Assembly (NCBI RefSeq): GCF_002813775.1
Contig: NZ_CP020370.1
Coordinates: 4,613,501-4,677,500, forward strand
Direction of reading: 5' to 3'
DNA: 64,000 nt
Source: Candidatus Thiodictyon syntrophicum
GTDB taxonomy: Bacteria > Pseudomonadota > Gammaproteobacteria > Chromatiales > Chromatiaceae
Positions 1 through 10,133 of the stretch are shown one piece after another (position 1 is the stretch's first letter; every line of letters starts with the position of its first letter). The notes under the pieces were generated by a model. The model had not been told where the DNA came from, ran no database searches, and saw only the letters and a list, made by a program, of their open reading frames with translations. The translations under genes and the position numbers were made by a program.

Positions 1-13
1 CGCGAGCAGTCCC

Positions 14-101
14 GTAGGATGGGTAGAGCGCAGCGAAACCCATCGTTTGCGCGCCTCGAAGGCGTTGCTTGCCGGGTTTCGCTGCGCTCGACCCATCCTA
101 C
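14..101. repeat. Palindromic intergenic repeat (REP-like)
   Basis: Two 28-base arms at 14-41 and 74-101 are near-perfect reverse complements, beginning GTAGGATGGGTAGAGCGCAG and ending in CCCATCCTAC. A 32-base loop separates them. The pair could fold as a long hairpin. No protein-coding signal is visible here. It is one of several unrelated palindromes between genes in this window. Confidence 0.8.
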
Positions 102-177
102 CGATCGGGCGTGTAGCGGGTCCCGACCGAATACTCTCGCAGGCTCGCCGCGTGGGAATCCCGCCTGGGCGCACGAA

Positions 178-314
178 GGCCTTGATCATCGTTCCGGCCG
201 ACGCGCACGCGGTCCGCACAGCGGACCCTACGGGAAGGCGCCGCGCCCGCAGGGTCCGCTGTGCGGACCAGCGACCTCGTCGTCACCGAAGTGGCAGGAA
301 CGATGATCGAGGCC
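178..314. mobile_element. MITE with 8-bp target duplication, upstream of cas3
   Basis: A 137-base non-coding element has imperfect 22-base terminal inverted repeats, GGCCTTGATCATCGTTCCGG on the left and the complement of GGCCTCGATCATCGTTCC on the right. It is flanked by a direct repeat CGCACGAA at 170-177 and 315-322, the mark of a transposition event. Its interior is a palindrome built on GGTCCGCACAGCGGACC. The ends resemble those of the IS inside cas8c (GGCCTTGATCAT shared), so that transposase may have mobilised it. It lies about 200 bases before cas3, in the likely promoter region of the cas operon. The rest of 1-520 shows no gene. Confidence 0.75.
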
Positions 315-520
315 CGCACGAAATTGATGCGGTGCCCCGCCCCGCTGACAACGGGCCTGTCATGGTTTATCCTCGCCCCAGTGAGGTTGCCGTGCAAGTC
401 CGCACCCTCGCCGGCAGGCCGGGGCCGTCGCCGCACCGAAGGACCTAAGCCGAGACGTACACAGCCCCCGGGCGCACGCGGCCCGGGGCCCAGGACCCGG
501 AAGCGACTGGAGGGAACGCG

Positions 521-2824
521 ATGAAAGACGACTGTTTCTACGCCCATAGCGCCAACGCCGCCGGGGCTTGGCACCGCCTGAGCGAGCACCTGGAGTCCGT
601 CGGCCGTCAGGCCCGGACCTTCGCCGGTGCCGCCCCCTGGCGTGAGGAAGCCGGTCTCGCCGGAGGTCAGCACGACCTCGGCAAGTACGGCGACCGCTTC
701 CGGCGCCGACTTCTGGGGCAAGACTCCGGACTCGATCACTGGTCGATGGGCGCCTGGCTGGCCCTGAAGCAACACCAGGCAATCGCCGCCGCGCTCGCCA
801 TTCAAGGCCATCACATCGGTCTGCAACAGGGTGGCCCGGACGGGCTGATGGGTCTGGACCCTGCGAGGCTCGCCCGCCAACACCCCCTCGGCCTGGCCCT
901 CTCCGACCCCGACTTGGAGCGACTGGTGGCACGCGCCGGCGCCGACGGACTGGAATTCAAGCCGCCCGGGACCAAGGCCGTCACCTCCTGGGAAAAGGCC
1001 GTCGCCGCCATGCTCGACGTGCGGATGCTCTTTTCCTGCCTGGTCGACGCCGATTTTCTGGACACCGAGGCCCACTTCGACGGCACCGCGGCCGGCAAAT
1101 GTCCCCGCGCCCCAGGCCCGACGCTCGATCCCCAAGCCGCCCTCAATGCACTCGATCGCTACATGCGCGACGGCATCCGCCCAGGGACCCAGGCGCAACC
1201 CGCCGTGCGCGCCGCCCGCGAGGCCCTCTGGCTGGCCTGCACCCACGCCGCCGAGGCCGCCACCGGGTGCTTCACCCTCACCGCCCCCACCGGTTCGGGC
1301 AAGACGCTCGCCATGCTCAAGTTCGCGCTGGAACAGGCGCACCGCCACGGGCTCAGGCGCGTCGTACTGGCGGTGCCCTTCCTCACCATCATCGAACAGA
1401 CCGCCCGGGTCTATCGTGCCGTCTTCGCCGACTTCCCCGAGCACTTCGTCCTGGAGCATCACAGCCTGGCCGGACTGGGTGCCGAAACCGCCCAAGCCGA
1501 CGCCCAGCCGCCCCAAGAGCGCGAACGGCGCCTGCTGGCCGAGAACTGGGACGCCCCCATCGTCATCACCACCAACGTCCAACTGCTGGAATCGCTCTTC
1601 TCCAATCGCCCGTCGGCCTGCCGCAAGCTCCACAACCTGATGGAGTCCGTGATCCTCTTCGACGAGGCCCAAAGCCTGCCGGTGCAACTGGCCGTGCCCA
1701 CCCTGGCCGCCCTGTCCCACCTGTCCGCGGCCTACCGCACCAGCGTCGTCTTCGCCACCGCCACCCAACCCGCCTTCGACTCGCTGCACGAGGCCGTCAG
1801 CAAGCACGCCGCCCCGGGCTGGCAACCGGTCGAGGCCGCCCCCGATCACCCGGCCCTGTTCGCCGCCTTGAAGCGCGTCGCCGTCACCTGGCCTGCCCCC
1901 GGTGAGAAGCGCACCTGGGACGAGTTGGCCGACGAGCTTCAGGACATTCCTCAAGCCCTGGTCGTCGTCAATCTGAAACGCCATGCACTGGCCCTGCTGG
2001 AGGCCCTGGGCGAGGCCCCTGATATCGTCCACCTGTCCACCAACCTGTGCCCGGTTCACCGCCGGGCCGTGCTGCAACGGGTGCGGACACGACTGGCCGA
2101 GGGTGCGCCCTGCCGCCTGGTCTCCACTCAATGCGTCGAGGCCGGCGTGGATCTCGACTTCCCCCGCGTCTTGCGCGCCTTCGCACCCCTGGAGGCCATC
2201 GCTCAGGCGGCCGGGCGCTGCAATCGCGAGGGTCGACTGAGCCACCCGGGCGAGGTGTTGGTCTTCGATCCCGATGAACCGGGCGACTGGCGGCGCCGCT
2301 ATCCGACCCACGCCTATTTCCAGGCGGCCGAGGTGACTCGGCGGATGCTTCTGGATAAGGGTACACTCGACATCAACAATCCAGCGGCCTTTCGGGACTA
2401 CTATCGGCAGCTTTACGACCTGAGCCAACCGGCCAGCCAGAACCCGACCTTCGACAGTGCCATCAATGCCCGCGACTTTCCGCAGATCGCCCGTCTTTAT
2501 CGCCTCATCGAGCAGGACGCCATCCAGGTATTAGTCCCCTGGGCCGAACGGCTCGACGAGTACGAGGCGTTGCGCGCCGAAGCCGAAGCGGACGGTATCG
2601 GCGGCGCTTGGATGCGCGGTGCCCAAGGACTCGCCGTCAGCGTCTACCGACCTCGGCCCGACCACCCCGCCTGGAGCATCCTGATCCCCGCCAAACTACG
2701 GCGGACCTCACGGGCGGACCGCCAACAGGACGAGTGGTTCATCCTCGAAGACCCACACGGCGCGCATTACGACGAGAGGCTGGGGCTCATCCTGCCCCAA
2801 GCGGAACCGGTACTCATTGGCTGA
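521..2824 (+). CDS. cas3: CRISPR-associated helicase/nuclease Cas3 (type I-C)
   Basis: A 767-residue Cas3 with an N-terminal HD nuclease domain and a C-terminal SF2 helicase. In type I systems it is recruited by target-bound Cascade to nick, unwind and degrade invader DNA. The HD pair is H51-D52 (GGQHDLGKYG), followed by GHH near residue 105. Walker A is APTGSGKT near residue 258, the DEAD-type box is DEAQ near residue 381, and motif VI is QAAGRCNREG near residue 565. ATG at 521 follows GGAGGGAACGCG, a good ribosome binding site. It heads the order cas3-cas5-cas8-cas7-cas4-cas1-cas2 that is typical of subtype I-C. The gene looks intact, but the complex that would recruit it is broken downstream. 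Confidence 0.96.
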   Translation: MKDDCFYAHSANAAGAWHRLSEHLESVGRQARTFAGAAPWREEAGLAGGQHDLGKYGDRFRRRLLGQDSGLDHWSMGAWLALKQHQAIAAALAIQGHHIGLQQGGPDGLMGLDPARLARQHPLGLALSDPDLERLVARAGADGLEFKPPGTKAVTSWEKAVAAMLDVRMLFSCLVDADFLDTEAHFDGTAAGKCPRAPGPTLDPQAALNALDRYMRDGIRPGTQAQPAVRAAREALWLACTHAAEAATGCFTLTAPTGSGKTLAMLKFALEQAHRHGLRRVVLAVPFLTIIEQTARVYRAVFADFPEHFVLEHHSLAGLGAETAQADAQPPQERERRLLAENWDAPIVITTNVQLLESLFSNRPSACRKLHNLMESVILFDEAQSLPVQLAVPTLAALSHLSAAYRTSVVFATATQPAFDSLHEAVSKHAAPGWQPVEAAPDHPALFAALKRVAVTWPAPGEKRTWDELADELQDIPQALVVVNLKRHALALLEALGEAPDIVHLSTNLCPVHRRAVLQRVRTRLAEGAPCRLVSTQCVEAGVDLDFPRVLRAFAPLEAIAQAAGRCNREGRLSHPGEVLVFDPDEPGDWRRRYPTHAYFQAAEVTRRMLLDKGTLDINNPAAFRDYYRQLYDLSQPASQNPTFDSAINARDFPQIARLYRLIEQDAIQVLVPWAERLDEYEALRAEAEADGIGGAWMRGAQGLAVSVYRPRPDHPAWSILIPAKLRRTSRADRQQDEWFILEDPHGAHYDERLGLILPQAEPVLIG

Positions 2825-2911
2825 ACCCAGTGCCCGGCACCGCTGGCAAACGGCGGCGACTTGCCGACACAGCCCAGTCGGCGCATGAGCAATCAATCCA
2901 CAGGAGGCACC

Positions 2912-3670
2912 ATGGCCAACGGCACGCATACGTTAGAAGTCTGGGGCGACCTTGCCTGCTTCACCCGCCCGGAGATGAAGGTGGAGCGCTTTTCTTATCC
3001 CGTCATCACCCCATCGGCAGCCCGGGGGATCTTCGACGCGATCTACTGGGACGCGCGCCGCGACGGCGACCGGGTGCGACCCTATTTCCACTGGCAGGTC
3101 ACGCGCATCGAGGTGCTGGCATTGCCCCGCTATATCGCGCTACGTCGCAATGAGGTCAAGGACCGGGTGCCTGGGACCGCCGTGCTCAACAAGTGGATGA
3201 AGGGCACCACCAACCCCGAGCCCCTCTGGGCCGACGGCGGCAAGGACGAACTCGGCACCGACCAGAAGGGGCGTACCCAGCGCCAGACCATGGCGCTGAA
3301 ACAGGTCCGCTACCGGCTCAGCGCCCGAATCGCCCCCAAGCCCGCCTTCAGTGCCGACCAGGGCGCCATGAACAGCCAGTTCCAGCGGCGCGCCCGTGCC
3401 GGCAAGTGCTTCCAGCAGCCTTACTTTGGCTGCCGCGAATTTCCGGCCTTCTTTGAGTACATTGAAGACCCCGCGGCCAGCACGCAACCGCCGATCCTGC
3501 TCGACCAGCACCTGGGACTCATGCTCTACGACGTTTTCGACCTGTCCCGGGACATCGTGAAGGATGGCGACCCGCCATTTATCAGCCTGTTCGATGCCAC
3601 CCTGTGCGGCGGGGTCATGGAGGTTCCAGCGTTCGACAGTTCAGCCGTAAAGAAGCCGGGGAGGGTCTGA
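2912..3670 (+). CDS. cas5c: Cas5c (Cas5d), crRNA-processing endoribonuclease of type I-C
   Basis: A 252-residue RAMP-fold protein. In subtype I-C there is no Cas6; Cas5 itself cuts the repeat at the 3' base of its hairpin and stays in Cascade. The start chosen is ATG 2912, preceded by CAGGAGG, rather than an in-frame TTG at 2861. Recognisable features are the N-terminal LEVWGDLACFTRPE strand, Y45 in AIYWDARR, which lies where the catalytic tyrosine of this family is found, and QRQTMALKQVRYRL around residue 125. The frame is intact and ends 2 bases before cas8c, so translation is probably coupled. As the repeat nuclease, it is also the protein expected to recognise the solitary repeat before cas4. 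Confidence 0.94.
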   Translation: MANGTHTLEVWGDLACFTRPEMKVERFSYPVITPSAARGIFDAIYWDARRDGDRVRPYFHWQVTRIEVLALPRYIALRRNEVKDRVPGTAVLNKWMKGTTNPEPLWADGGKDELGTDQKGRTQRQTMALKQVRYRLSARIAPKPAFSADQGAMNSQFQRRARAGKCFQQPYFGCREFPAFFEYIEDPAASTQPPILLDQHLGLMLYDVFDLSRDIVKDGDPPFISLFDATLCGGVMEVPAFDSSAVKKPGRV

Positions 3671-3672
3671 TC

Positions 3673-4524
3673 ATGCTCCAGCAACTCGCCGCCTACGCCG
3701 AAGCCCACCTGACCGAGTCCGAACCGGGCTTCAAGTCCCGCGAGGTCCGCTGGTCAGTCGAACTGGCCGCCGATGGTCGTTTTCTGAACGTCCTCCCCTT
3801 GGGCGACGGTAAGCGCGGTCAGGAACTCAGACGCTGCCCCGACATGCACAGCATGAACGCCGGGGGGCGTGCCCACTTCCTGGTGGAATCCTGCCAATTT
3901 GTCTCTCTCCTGATTAAGGGTGACGAGCCTCCCGACGACAAGACCCGCAAGCGCCACGCCTATTATGTGGATCTGCTGCGTCAGGCGGCCGACACCGTCC
4001 CGGCGCTGCTTCCACTTGCCGAGTTGGTGGCGGCTCCAGAGCACATTGCCGCGGTCCGTGCGGCCTTGGTCGCGCAGAAGGCGAAACCGACCGACTGGAT
4101 GACGTGGCGCATTGCCGCTGCGGACCCGCACGATTCCCACGAGGTGCAGCGCTGGTGGCGCGATTGGCGCCGGTCGGATCTGAGCGTCGCGGCACCGCAG
4201 TCGACCCCTGGGCCGGCTGGTGACGGGGCGCCTGCGGGCACCATGCTGTGCCTCCTCACCGGCACGAATGTTCGCCCACTAGCCACTCAGCCAAAGATCA
4301 CGGGGCTGTCGGGCGTCGGCGGACTTGCAATGGGCGATGTGATGGTCGGTTTCGACAAGTCATCCTTCGGTTCCTACGGCCTGGACCAGTCAGCTAATGC
4401 AGCGATGGGCGAGGAGGCCGTCCAGCGGTATGTCGATGGACTCAATGACCTGATCCGCAACCATAGCCGCAAACTTGCCAATGCCTTGGTCGCCCATTGG
4501 TATAAGGACAACATTGCCCCGGCC
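3673..4524 (+). pseudogene. cas8c: cas8c (csd1), 5' part, interrupted by IS
   Basis: The first 284 codons of Cas8c/Csd1, the large subunit of type I-C Cascade that reads the PAM and recruits Cas3. The start is ATG 3673 (MLQQLAAYAEAHL). The fragment is clean up to DNIAPA, where an insertion sequence begins at 4525. Direct repeat GCCCCGGCC at 4516-4524 recurs at 6442-6450. Joining 4524 to 6451 gives an uninterrupted frame reading DNIAPA-DDLFALLMS and a protein of about 596 residues, the usual Csd1 length. The absence of any other lesion suggests the insertion is recent. As it stands, translation runs into the IS and no full Cas8c can be made. Confidence 0.93.
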
Positions 4525-6441
4525 GGCCTTGATCATAACTCCGCCCACCCCCGTCACGCCGCCACCAGCGTCAGCGCCGGGCGCGTGACCGGTCGCGGTC
4601 GCCGCCGCCGCGCTGGCGGCGGCAGACCGACGTGCGCCAGCACGTGGTCAAACAGCGCCGGGTGAGCCCGCCCGAAGAAGCGTTCGGCGGCGGTGGTGCC
4701 ATCGGGGCGGCGGACATAATAGTTGTGCATGGCCGTCAGGGCCGCCAGCTTGCGGTCACTGAGGCGGTGACTGCCGTGATGATAAAGCGACAGGTGGCCG
4801 TTGCGCCCTTCCACACAAGAGCTACTGCGCTGGAACAGATCGGCGCAACCGCCGGCGACCGCCTCGATCTGTGCGCGGCGCGTGGGCGCCAGGGCCTGCA
4901 GCGGATGCGTCGGCTGGCGCAAGGGTTCGAGCAACTGTGCGCTCAGCGCCGTGAGTCGATGGCGGGTGTCGGCGTGGCTGCTGCGCCCCGCCACCCGCGC
5001 CAGGTAGAGGGCCGGAATCAACTGGGTCAGAACCGCCTGCTCCACGTCGGGCGCCAGGTCCAGGGCGTCGACCCGGGTCTGGACGCGCGCCCAGAAGAAC
5101 GCCAGGGTGGCCAACCACGGCACGGTCAGGCGCTGCGCCTTGGCGAGGTGTGCGCGGGCGCGTGCGGGCAAGTCGGCCGCGTCGGCGAGGTGTGCAAGGC
5201 GTGCCCAGACGTCGGCGAAGCGGGCGGCGACCTGCGCCACGGATTGCACCTGTCCGCTCACGAGGTCGTACGGGTGATACAGCAGGCCCAGTTCACGGAT
5301 CTGCTCACGGGCTTGCGTTTGGCGTGTCAGGGCCTGGGTCTGCTCGGCTTCGGCCGCGACCAGTTCAGTTAAGGCCGCGTCGCTGCGGGCCGCGAAGGCC
5401 GGTGGTCGGCCGCGCGGATGAGGGACTTGCGCGTCATACGCCCGTTGCGCGGCCTGCGCCGCGTCCAGCGGCGCCTGGGCCGCCGCGACGGCGGCGCTGG
5501 CCTGTCTGACCTGGCGGTCCAGGTGCAGACTGGTCCCCTTGGACACCTCATACTGAGCATGGAACAGGTCCGGGGAATGCTGGGCGCCGAGGTCTTGCTC
5601 GTGGTGGTGCCGTAACGCCTTGGCTTCATCACTGGTGCCTTGGATGACGGTCACCGGCATCCCCGCCAGCGCCGTCTCCAGGGCCTGCGTCCAGGTCGCC
5701 GCCGTGCGATCGGGCGCGTACTGTTCCAGCAGAATGAAATTCGACACCGGCTCAATGGCGACCAGGCAGACGTCGGGGTGAAAGGTTTCATCCTCAGCGA
5801 CCGTCAACTCCTGCGGCGGCATGCCGACAGCGAGGGCGACCCGCTGTTCCTGCGCCTGTTTGGCCACGGCCTCCTGCACCTGCACCGTCAGCGCATACTG
5901 GCTGCCATAGGAGGCCCCGACGAGCGCCGACAAGCCGCTCAGCTCCAGGAACTCACACACCATCCGCACCCCGGCGCCGGCCCGCAGGGTGATGATCAGA
6001 TGCATCACCACGACCAGTTGGTGCAGCCACTGCGCCCCCGCCGGGGTCGCCAGGCACGCCGCCACCTCCACCGGCAACCCCGCCAACGGCGCCGCCGCGC
6101 GCCAGCCGCGCAACGTGCTGCGCGCCACCCCCAACTCCGCCGCCACCTGCCGCAGCGGGTGTCCCTGCGCCAACTGGCCAGCGGCGCGCCCGCATTGCTC
6201 CGCCCGCTCCAAGCGGGTGCAGTGCTTCACCGTGCACCGCCGCGCGCCGGCCAGGCACGGCCGGGTGGCGAATGCCTGGCATCTGGGCTAAAGTCAGTGG
6301 CGGCAGGACCTTCGGACATTGTTGACTACCCCGGGTTAGTTTGCACTTCCAAGGGTATGAAAATTCGGAGGTCCTGCCAACCTCCCCGACACCGATGACC
6401 GAGTTCAGTGCTTGGTCTTGGGCGGATTTATGATCAAGGCC
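4525..6441. mobile_element. Insertion sequence A (1917 bp) inside cas8c
   Basis: The ends are 21-base inverted repeats with one mismatch: GGCCTTGATCATAACTCCGC at the left end and the complement of GGCCTTGATCATAAATCCGC at the right. A 9-bp target duplication GCCCCGGCC flanks the element at 4516-4524 and 6442-6450. It carries one transposase on the minus strand. The same termini, slightly diverged, bound MITE-like elements at 178-314, 31350-31525 and 37629-37896, and an almost identical left end stands alone at 36543. The IS family cannot be named with confidence from the sequence alone. Confidence 0.92.
4554..6230 (-). CDS. DDE-type transposase of insertion sequence A (DUF6399-like)
   Basis: A 558-residue transposase encoded antisense to cas8c. 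Residues 8-45 look like a helix-turn-helix (QVAAELGVARSTLRGW). Candidate catalytic acids are D147 in AEDETFHP, D201 in GTSDEAKAL and E474 in CVEGRNGHLSLYHHG. The last motif, together with AMHNYYVRR and TAAERFFGRAHP, is what I associate with DUF6399 transposase-like proteins; this family name comes from memory. The reading frame is full length and undamaged, so the element may still be active. ATG 6230 was taken as the start, about 210 bases inside the right end of the IS. Confidence 0.85.
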   Translation of the reverse strand: MKHCTRLERAEQCGRAAGQLAQGHPLRQVAAELGVARSTLRGWRAAAPLAGLPVEVAACLATPAGAQWLHQLVVVMHLIITLRAGAGVRMVCEFLELSGLSALVGASYGSQYALTVQVQEAVAKQAQEQRVALAVGMPPQELTVAEDETFHPDVCLVAIEPVSNFILLEQYAPDRTAATWTQALETALAGMPVTVIQGTSDEAKALRHHHEQDLGAQHSPDLFHAQYEVSKGTSLHLDRQVRQASAAVAAAQAPLDAAQAAQRAYDAQVPHPRGRPPAFAARSDAALTELVAAEAEQTQALTRQTQAREQIRELGLLYHPYDLVSGQVQSVAQVAARFADVWARLAHLADAADLPARARAHLAKAQRLTVPWLATLAFFWARVQTRVDALDLAPDVEQAVLTQLIPALYLARVAGRSSHADTRHRLTALSAQLLEPLRQPTHPLQALAPTRRAQIEAVAGGCADLFQRSSSCVEGRNGHLSLYHHGSHRLSDRKLAALTAMHNYYVRRPDGTTAAERFFGRAHPALFDHVLAHVGLPPPARRRRPRPVTRPALTLVAA

Positions 6442-6450
6442 GCCCCGGCC

Positions 6451-7389
6451 GATGATCTATTTGCACTCCTGATGAGTATGGAGACCGAAGAGCAGACCGA
6501 GGCCACGGCGCAAGCCGCGGTCCGCCGCTTACTGGACGCGATCCGCTCCGGTGAACGTGCCGACTTGGGCGACAACCGCTATTTTGCTTTGACCCTCTCC
6601 GGCGCCGCCGGACGCGTCATGGTACGGGACTGGATGGAAGGCCGGTTTGAACACCTGGCCGGCCACATTGCCGCCTGGTTCGCCGATCTTGCCATCGTCG
6701 CCCGCGATGGTCACGCGTTTGCCCACGACCCCAAGTTCATGGCGGTCTGTGGCGCGCTGGTCCGTGAACTCAAAGACCTGCCCGCCCCGATCGCCGCTAC
6801 CCTGTGGCGCGTCGCAGTCCAGGGTTTGCCGATCCCCCGGTCCCTGCTGGCACTCGCACTGGCCCGCTTGCGCGCGGAGCGTGTGGACAAAGACCAACCC
6901 CCGATCAATCACGCCAGGATGGGCCTTATTCGGGCCTACTACGTTCGACTCACTCCAGGAGGTGACGCCACCATGACTGCCTATCTCAACCCGGACCACC
7001 CGGCCGCCGCCTATCACTGCGGGCGCCTGCTGGCCGTCTTCGCCAACCTGCAACGCGCCGCCTTGGGGGAGGTCGGGGCCGGGGTGGTCCAGCGCTATTA
7101 CGCGGCTGCCAGTCAGACCCCCGGCCTCATTCTCGGCCGACTGGTCGCGAATTCTCGCAATCACCTGGGCAAGCTCGACGCCAAGCTCGCCTGGTGGTTT
7201 GAGAACCAGTTGGCCGAGGTCATGGGCCGCTTGGGTGACGGCGCCCCACGCATTCTCGATCTCGAAGGCCAGGGTCTCTTCGCGCTCGGCTATTACCAGC
7301 AGCTTGCTGCCCTGCGCGCCGGGCACAAAACCGAAGCTGGCGATCCGGAATCCCCCGCGACCATCGCTCCAGCAGACGGAGATCAATAA
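6451..7389 (+). pseudogene. cas8c: cas8c (csd1), 3' part, downstream of IS
   Basis: The last 312 residues of Csd1, in frame with the 5' part once the IS and one copy of the target duplication are removed. Typical Csd1 stretches are present: RYFALTLSGAAGRVMVRDW, the ALALARLRAER helix, and the C-terminal CGRLLAVFANLQRAALG and [13 protein letters not shown]. The C-terminal helical bundle acts as small subunit in type I-C. An in-frame ATG at 6430 lies inside the IS end, so a truncated C-terminal protein could in principle be translated, but no good ribosome binding site is evident. The stop TAA (7387-7389) overlaps the cas7c ATG as TAATG. Confidence 0.92.
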
Positions 7390-8164
7390 TGAATACGCTC
7401 CAGAACCGCTATGAATTCCTGTACCTTTTCGATTGTGAGAACGGCAATCCCAACGGCGATCCGGATGCGGGTAACAGCCCTCGCATCGACCCCGAGGACA
7501 TGCACGGTTTGGTGTCCGACGTTGCCATCAAACGGCGGATTCGCAACTACGTGCAGACGGCCTTCAACAACACCGCGCCCAACGCCATCTTCGTGGAGCA
7601 CGCAACCAACCTGAACAAGCCCATCACCGCCGCCCACATCGCCACCGGTGGTGCCCCCGGTGGCGGGGGCAATCGCACCCAGGTCAACGCGGCGCGCAAA
7701 TGGATGTGCGACCAGTTCTACGACGTGCGTACCTTTGGTGCCGTCATGTCGACCGGGGCAAACGCCGGACAGGTACGGGGACCGGTGCAGGTCGCCTTCT
7801 CGCGGTCCCTGGACCCCATCCTCCCCATGGATGCATCCATCACGCGTATGGCGGTCGCAGAGAAGGTACCCGGCGCCACCACGATGGCCGATTACGAGCG
7901 GTGGGAGACCAATCAAGAGGAAGACAAACTCCGCACCATGGGACGCAAATCTCTCATTCCCTACGGCCTCTACGCCTGCAAGGGCTTCGTCTCCGCCCAC
8001 CTGGCCCAGGGCACCGGCTTTTCCGACGAGGACCTGGCCCACCTCTGGGAGGCGCTGCTCGGCATGTGGGACCATGACCGCTCTGCTTCCAAGGGCGTCA
8101 TGTCCTGCCGCGGACTCTATGTCTTCAAGCACGTCGGGACCGACAGCGACGAGACCCAGCGGGT
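7389..8164 (+). pseudogene. cas7c: cas7c (csd2), 5' part, interrupted by IS
   Basis: The first 258 codons of Cas7c/Csd2, the backbone subunit that polymerises along the crRNA. Family features are clear: [17 protein letters not shown] near the N terminus, the RRIRNYV helix, FGAVMSTG and [15 protein letters not shown]. The frame is intact to DSDETQRV, where a second insertion sequence enters. Removing 8165-10122 and one copy of the duplicated ACCCAGCGGGT restores DETQRVRQAMLGCAPAQRM and a protein of 328 residues. In the present sequence the ORF instead runs 19 codons into the IS before a stop, so Cas7 lacks its last 70 residues. Confidence 0.93.
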
Positions 8165-10122
8165 AGGGTGTTCAATATTTCACCTATATCGCAAATTAAA
8201 TTCATGCAGTTTTCGTGTTTGACACAAAATCAATGAGAGCACGCCGACGCCGGGCCAGCATCGACGCACCGAGGTGCGTTGTCGCCCACTGCTCGACATC
8301 AATAGTACGCACCGATTCCATCGCCTCCTGAATCAACGGAGTCGCCAGGTCGGCGATGAAGGCAGGAATCGCAAGCACCAGCTTACCGATCTCCTTGAGC
8401 GGCCCCCTGGTGGTGAAGCATTTGTATTTCCCGAAGACCGATTCGATGATATCGGAGGAGGCCAGCCAGACACTATCAGTCGGGATCTTGGCGGATTCCA
8501 ATGCGACCTTCGCGAGAATCTGTTGGGTAAAGGCCGCCGCCCGTGGGGTGAGCGTTGACGGCGGTGGCAGCGTGGCCTGGAGTGATTCTTGGGAGCCCTG
8601 CTGAAGACCCGTGGATTTGAGATGCGACTGAATCAGCTTGGATTGCGCCATCATTTGCGCGTAATCCACCAGGTCATCCCGGTAGGACAGTAGCCAGGCA
8701 AAGCCGTCAAGGAAGCGACTGTACCCGGCGTCCGCTTGCTGCCAGAACACATCGTCGAGCGTATCACTCTCGAGGTCTGAGTGTGTCTGCAGTGCCTGGC
8801 AAAAAGCCGCCCGGTCGGGATAGCGAATGCCGACGATGGCCCGCAATGGGTGCGCCCGGGCGGCGCCGAACCGCGCGCACAGGTGCTCCCATGCCGGCCA
8901 CTTCAGGACGTATTGCGCGCGGATCGCGCTGAAGTCGCCGCGATCATGGTAGGCGAGGACGCGTTGTGCCCACCGCACATGGACATCCAGATTCATAAAA
9001 CGCGCCTTGATGCGCTGCCGAGGCGGCAGCAAGAAGGCGAGATCGGTCTGCTGCAAGGACGACCACGCGCGGCGACAGTGCGCCAGCAAGGACTCCCAGC
9101 GCGCATCTCGGCCCATCTCGGCCTTGAGCCGCGTCGCAATAAGATGCGATATATCATAAGTATAGACGCAGGCAGTGGCGTGCTCCTGAAACAAGGCGAT
9201 GCCCTTGTGCAGGTCGCTGCCGTGGTCGGCAACGATCTGGACTGGTGGACCGGTGCGTTGCGCAACGCGCCTGAGCACTTGTGCGACCCACGCTCCCGTG
9301 CTGTGTGTTGTGATCTCCACGGCCAGCACCTGCATGGCGCCGTGACACGGGCTGTAACCGCTCTGGGCCAGTGCACTCACCGGAATACCCAGGATGACGA
9401 GGCACTTGGACGCCCCCAAGGCGATCGTATGGTCGGCGACGTAGATCCAATCCGTGCGCCATTGCGGTTGGCGATTGAGAATCGCGAGACCGCAGCGATA
9501 GACCCAGTTGAGCACGGTGGTGTGGGCTGGCGCCGCCACCGGGAGTGACGCGCCGAACAGATTCAATACCCGCGCCACCCCGCGGCTGCCGAGCCCCGCG
9601 TGCAGATACAGCCGCATGGTTAACTGCATGACCATGACCGAATAGTGATGGCCGACCGGCGGGGACAGCGCAAGGTGTGGTGGCTCATCCGCTGGTTCGT
9701 CATCCGCCGGCGCCGCGGCCTCTTCGGCTCCCGTTCGCGCACGCTCCGCCTTTAGCGCACGCGCCTTCCACTGCGCGCGGCTGTGCTCCAGATCCCGAAT
9801 CTTGACCTCCGCGGCCCGCAGGCGCTGCTGCCGCTCCAACGCTTTCGCCTTCCAGGCATCACGTGATCGCTGGAACAGGTTGGCCAGACGGCTCGCTGGG
9901 CTCTTGAATGCATTCATCACGTCGTGCGTGCTCCGGCAAGGCGGTCAGATCACCGCGCCAGTAGACTGATCAAGCGTTCGTCGTTTGTCAACGGCTTGGC
10001 ATGAGAAAGTGGCGCACGCGTCATCGTACTCCCCCAAGCACAGAACCGACCGCCGGGCCTTCCAGGCAACACGCTTCTTGCATCGACTTTTCGGCGCCTT
10101 TTTAGGTCAGATTGAACACCCT
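8165..10122. mobile_element. Insertion sequence B (1958 bp) inside cas7c
   Basis: Inverted termini AGGGTGTTCAAT at 8165-8176 and its complement at 10111-10122 bound the element. The flanking direct repeat ACCCAGCGGGT (8154-8164 and 10123-10133) is itself nearly palindromic. The exact duplication could therefore be anything from 3 bp, with 16-base termini, to 11 bp. One transposase lies on the minus strand. The termini and the transposase are unrelated to those of insertion sequence A, so two different IS families hit neighbouring effector genes. Confidence 0.9.
8202..9920 (-). CDS. DDE-type transposase of insertion sequence B
   Basis: A 572-residue transposase, antisense to cas7c. It begins with a basic coiled-coil-like segment (residues 17-65, rich in K, R, E and A). 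An RNase H-like core follows: D163 in [12 protein letters not shown]232 in [12 protein letters not shown], and E493 in [13 protein letters not shown]. These three acids are my assignment of the DDE triad. The family name is not certain; long single-ORF transposases with an IIES-FGKYK motif occur in unclassified IS groups. The frame is undamaged. Only about 35 bases separate its stop from the left IS end. Confidence 0.82.
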   Translation of the reverse strand: MMNAFKSPASRLANLFQRSRDAWKAKALERQQRLRAAEVKIRDLEHSRAQWKARALKAERARTGAEEAAAPADDEPADEPPHLALSPPVGHHYSVMVMQLTMRLYLHAGLGSRGVARVLNLFGASLPVAAPAHTTVLNWVYRCGLAILNRQPQWRTDWIYVADHTIALGASKCLVILGIPVSALAQSGYSPCHGAMQVLAVEITTHSTGAWVAQVLRRVAQRTGPPVQIVADHGSDLHKGIALFQEHATACVYTYDISHLIATRLKAEMGRDARWESLLAHCRRAWSSLQQTDLAFLLPPRQRIKARFMNLDVHVRWAQRVLAYHDRGDFSAIRAQYVLKWPAWEHLCARFGAARAHPLRAIVGIRYPDRAAFCQALQTHSDLESDTLDDVFWQQADAGYSRFLDGFAWLLSYRDDLVDYAQMMAQSKLIQSHLKSTGLQQGSQESLQATLPPPSTLTPRAAAFTQQILAKVALESAKIPTDSVWLASSDIIESVFGKYKCFTTRGPLKEIGKLVLAIPAFIADLATPLIQEAMESVRTIDVEQWATTHLGASMLARRRRALIDFVSNTKTA

Positions 10123-10133
10123 ACCCAGCGGGT

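Noticed and set aside
98-2428. A 776-codon open frame on the minus strand across cas3
   Set aside because: It is a high-GC antisense shadow of cas3 with low-complexity glycine, alanine and arginine content and no family features.
4554-6230. The antisense protein in cas8c as a novel CRISPR accessory gene
   Set aside because: Inverted termini, target duplication and exact restoration of the cas8c frame show it is the transposase of an insertion sequence.
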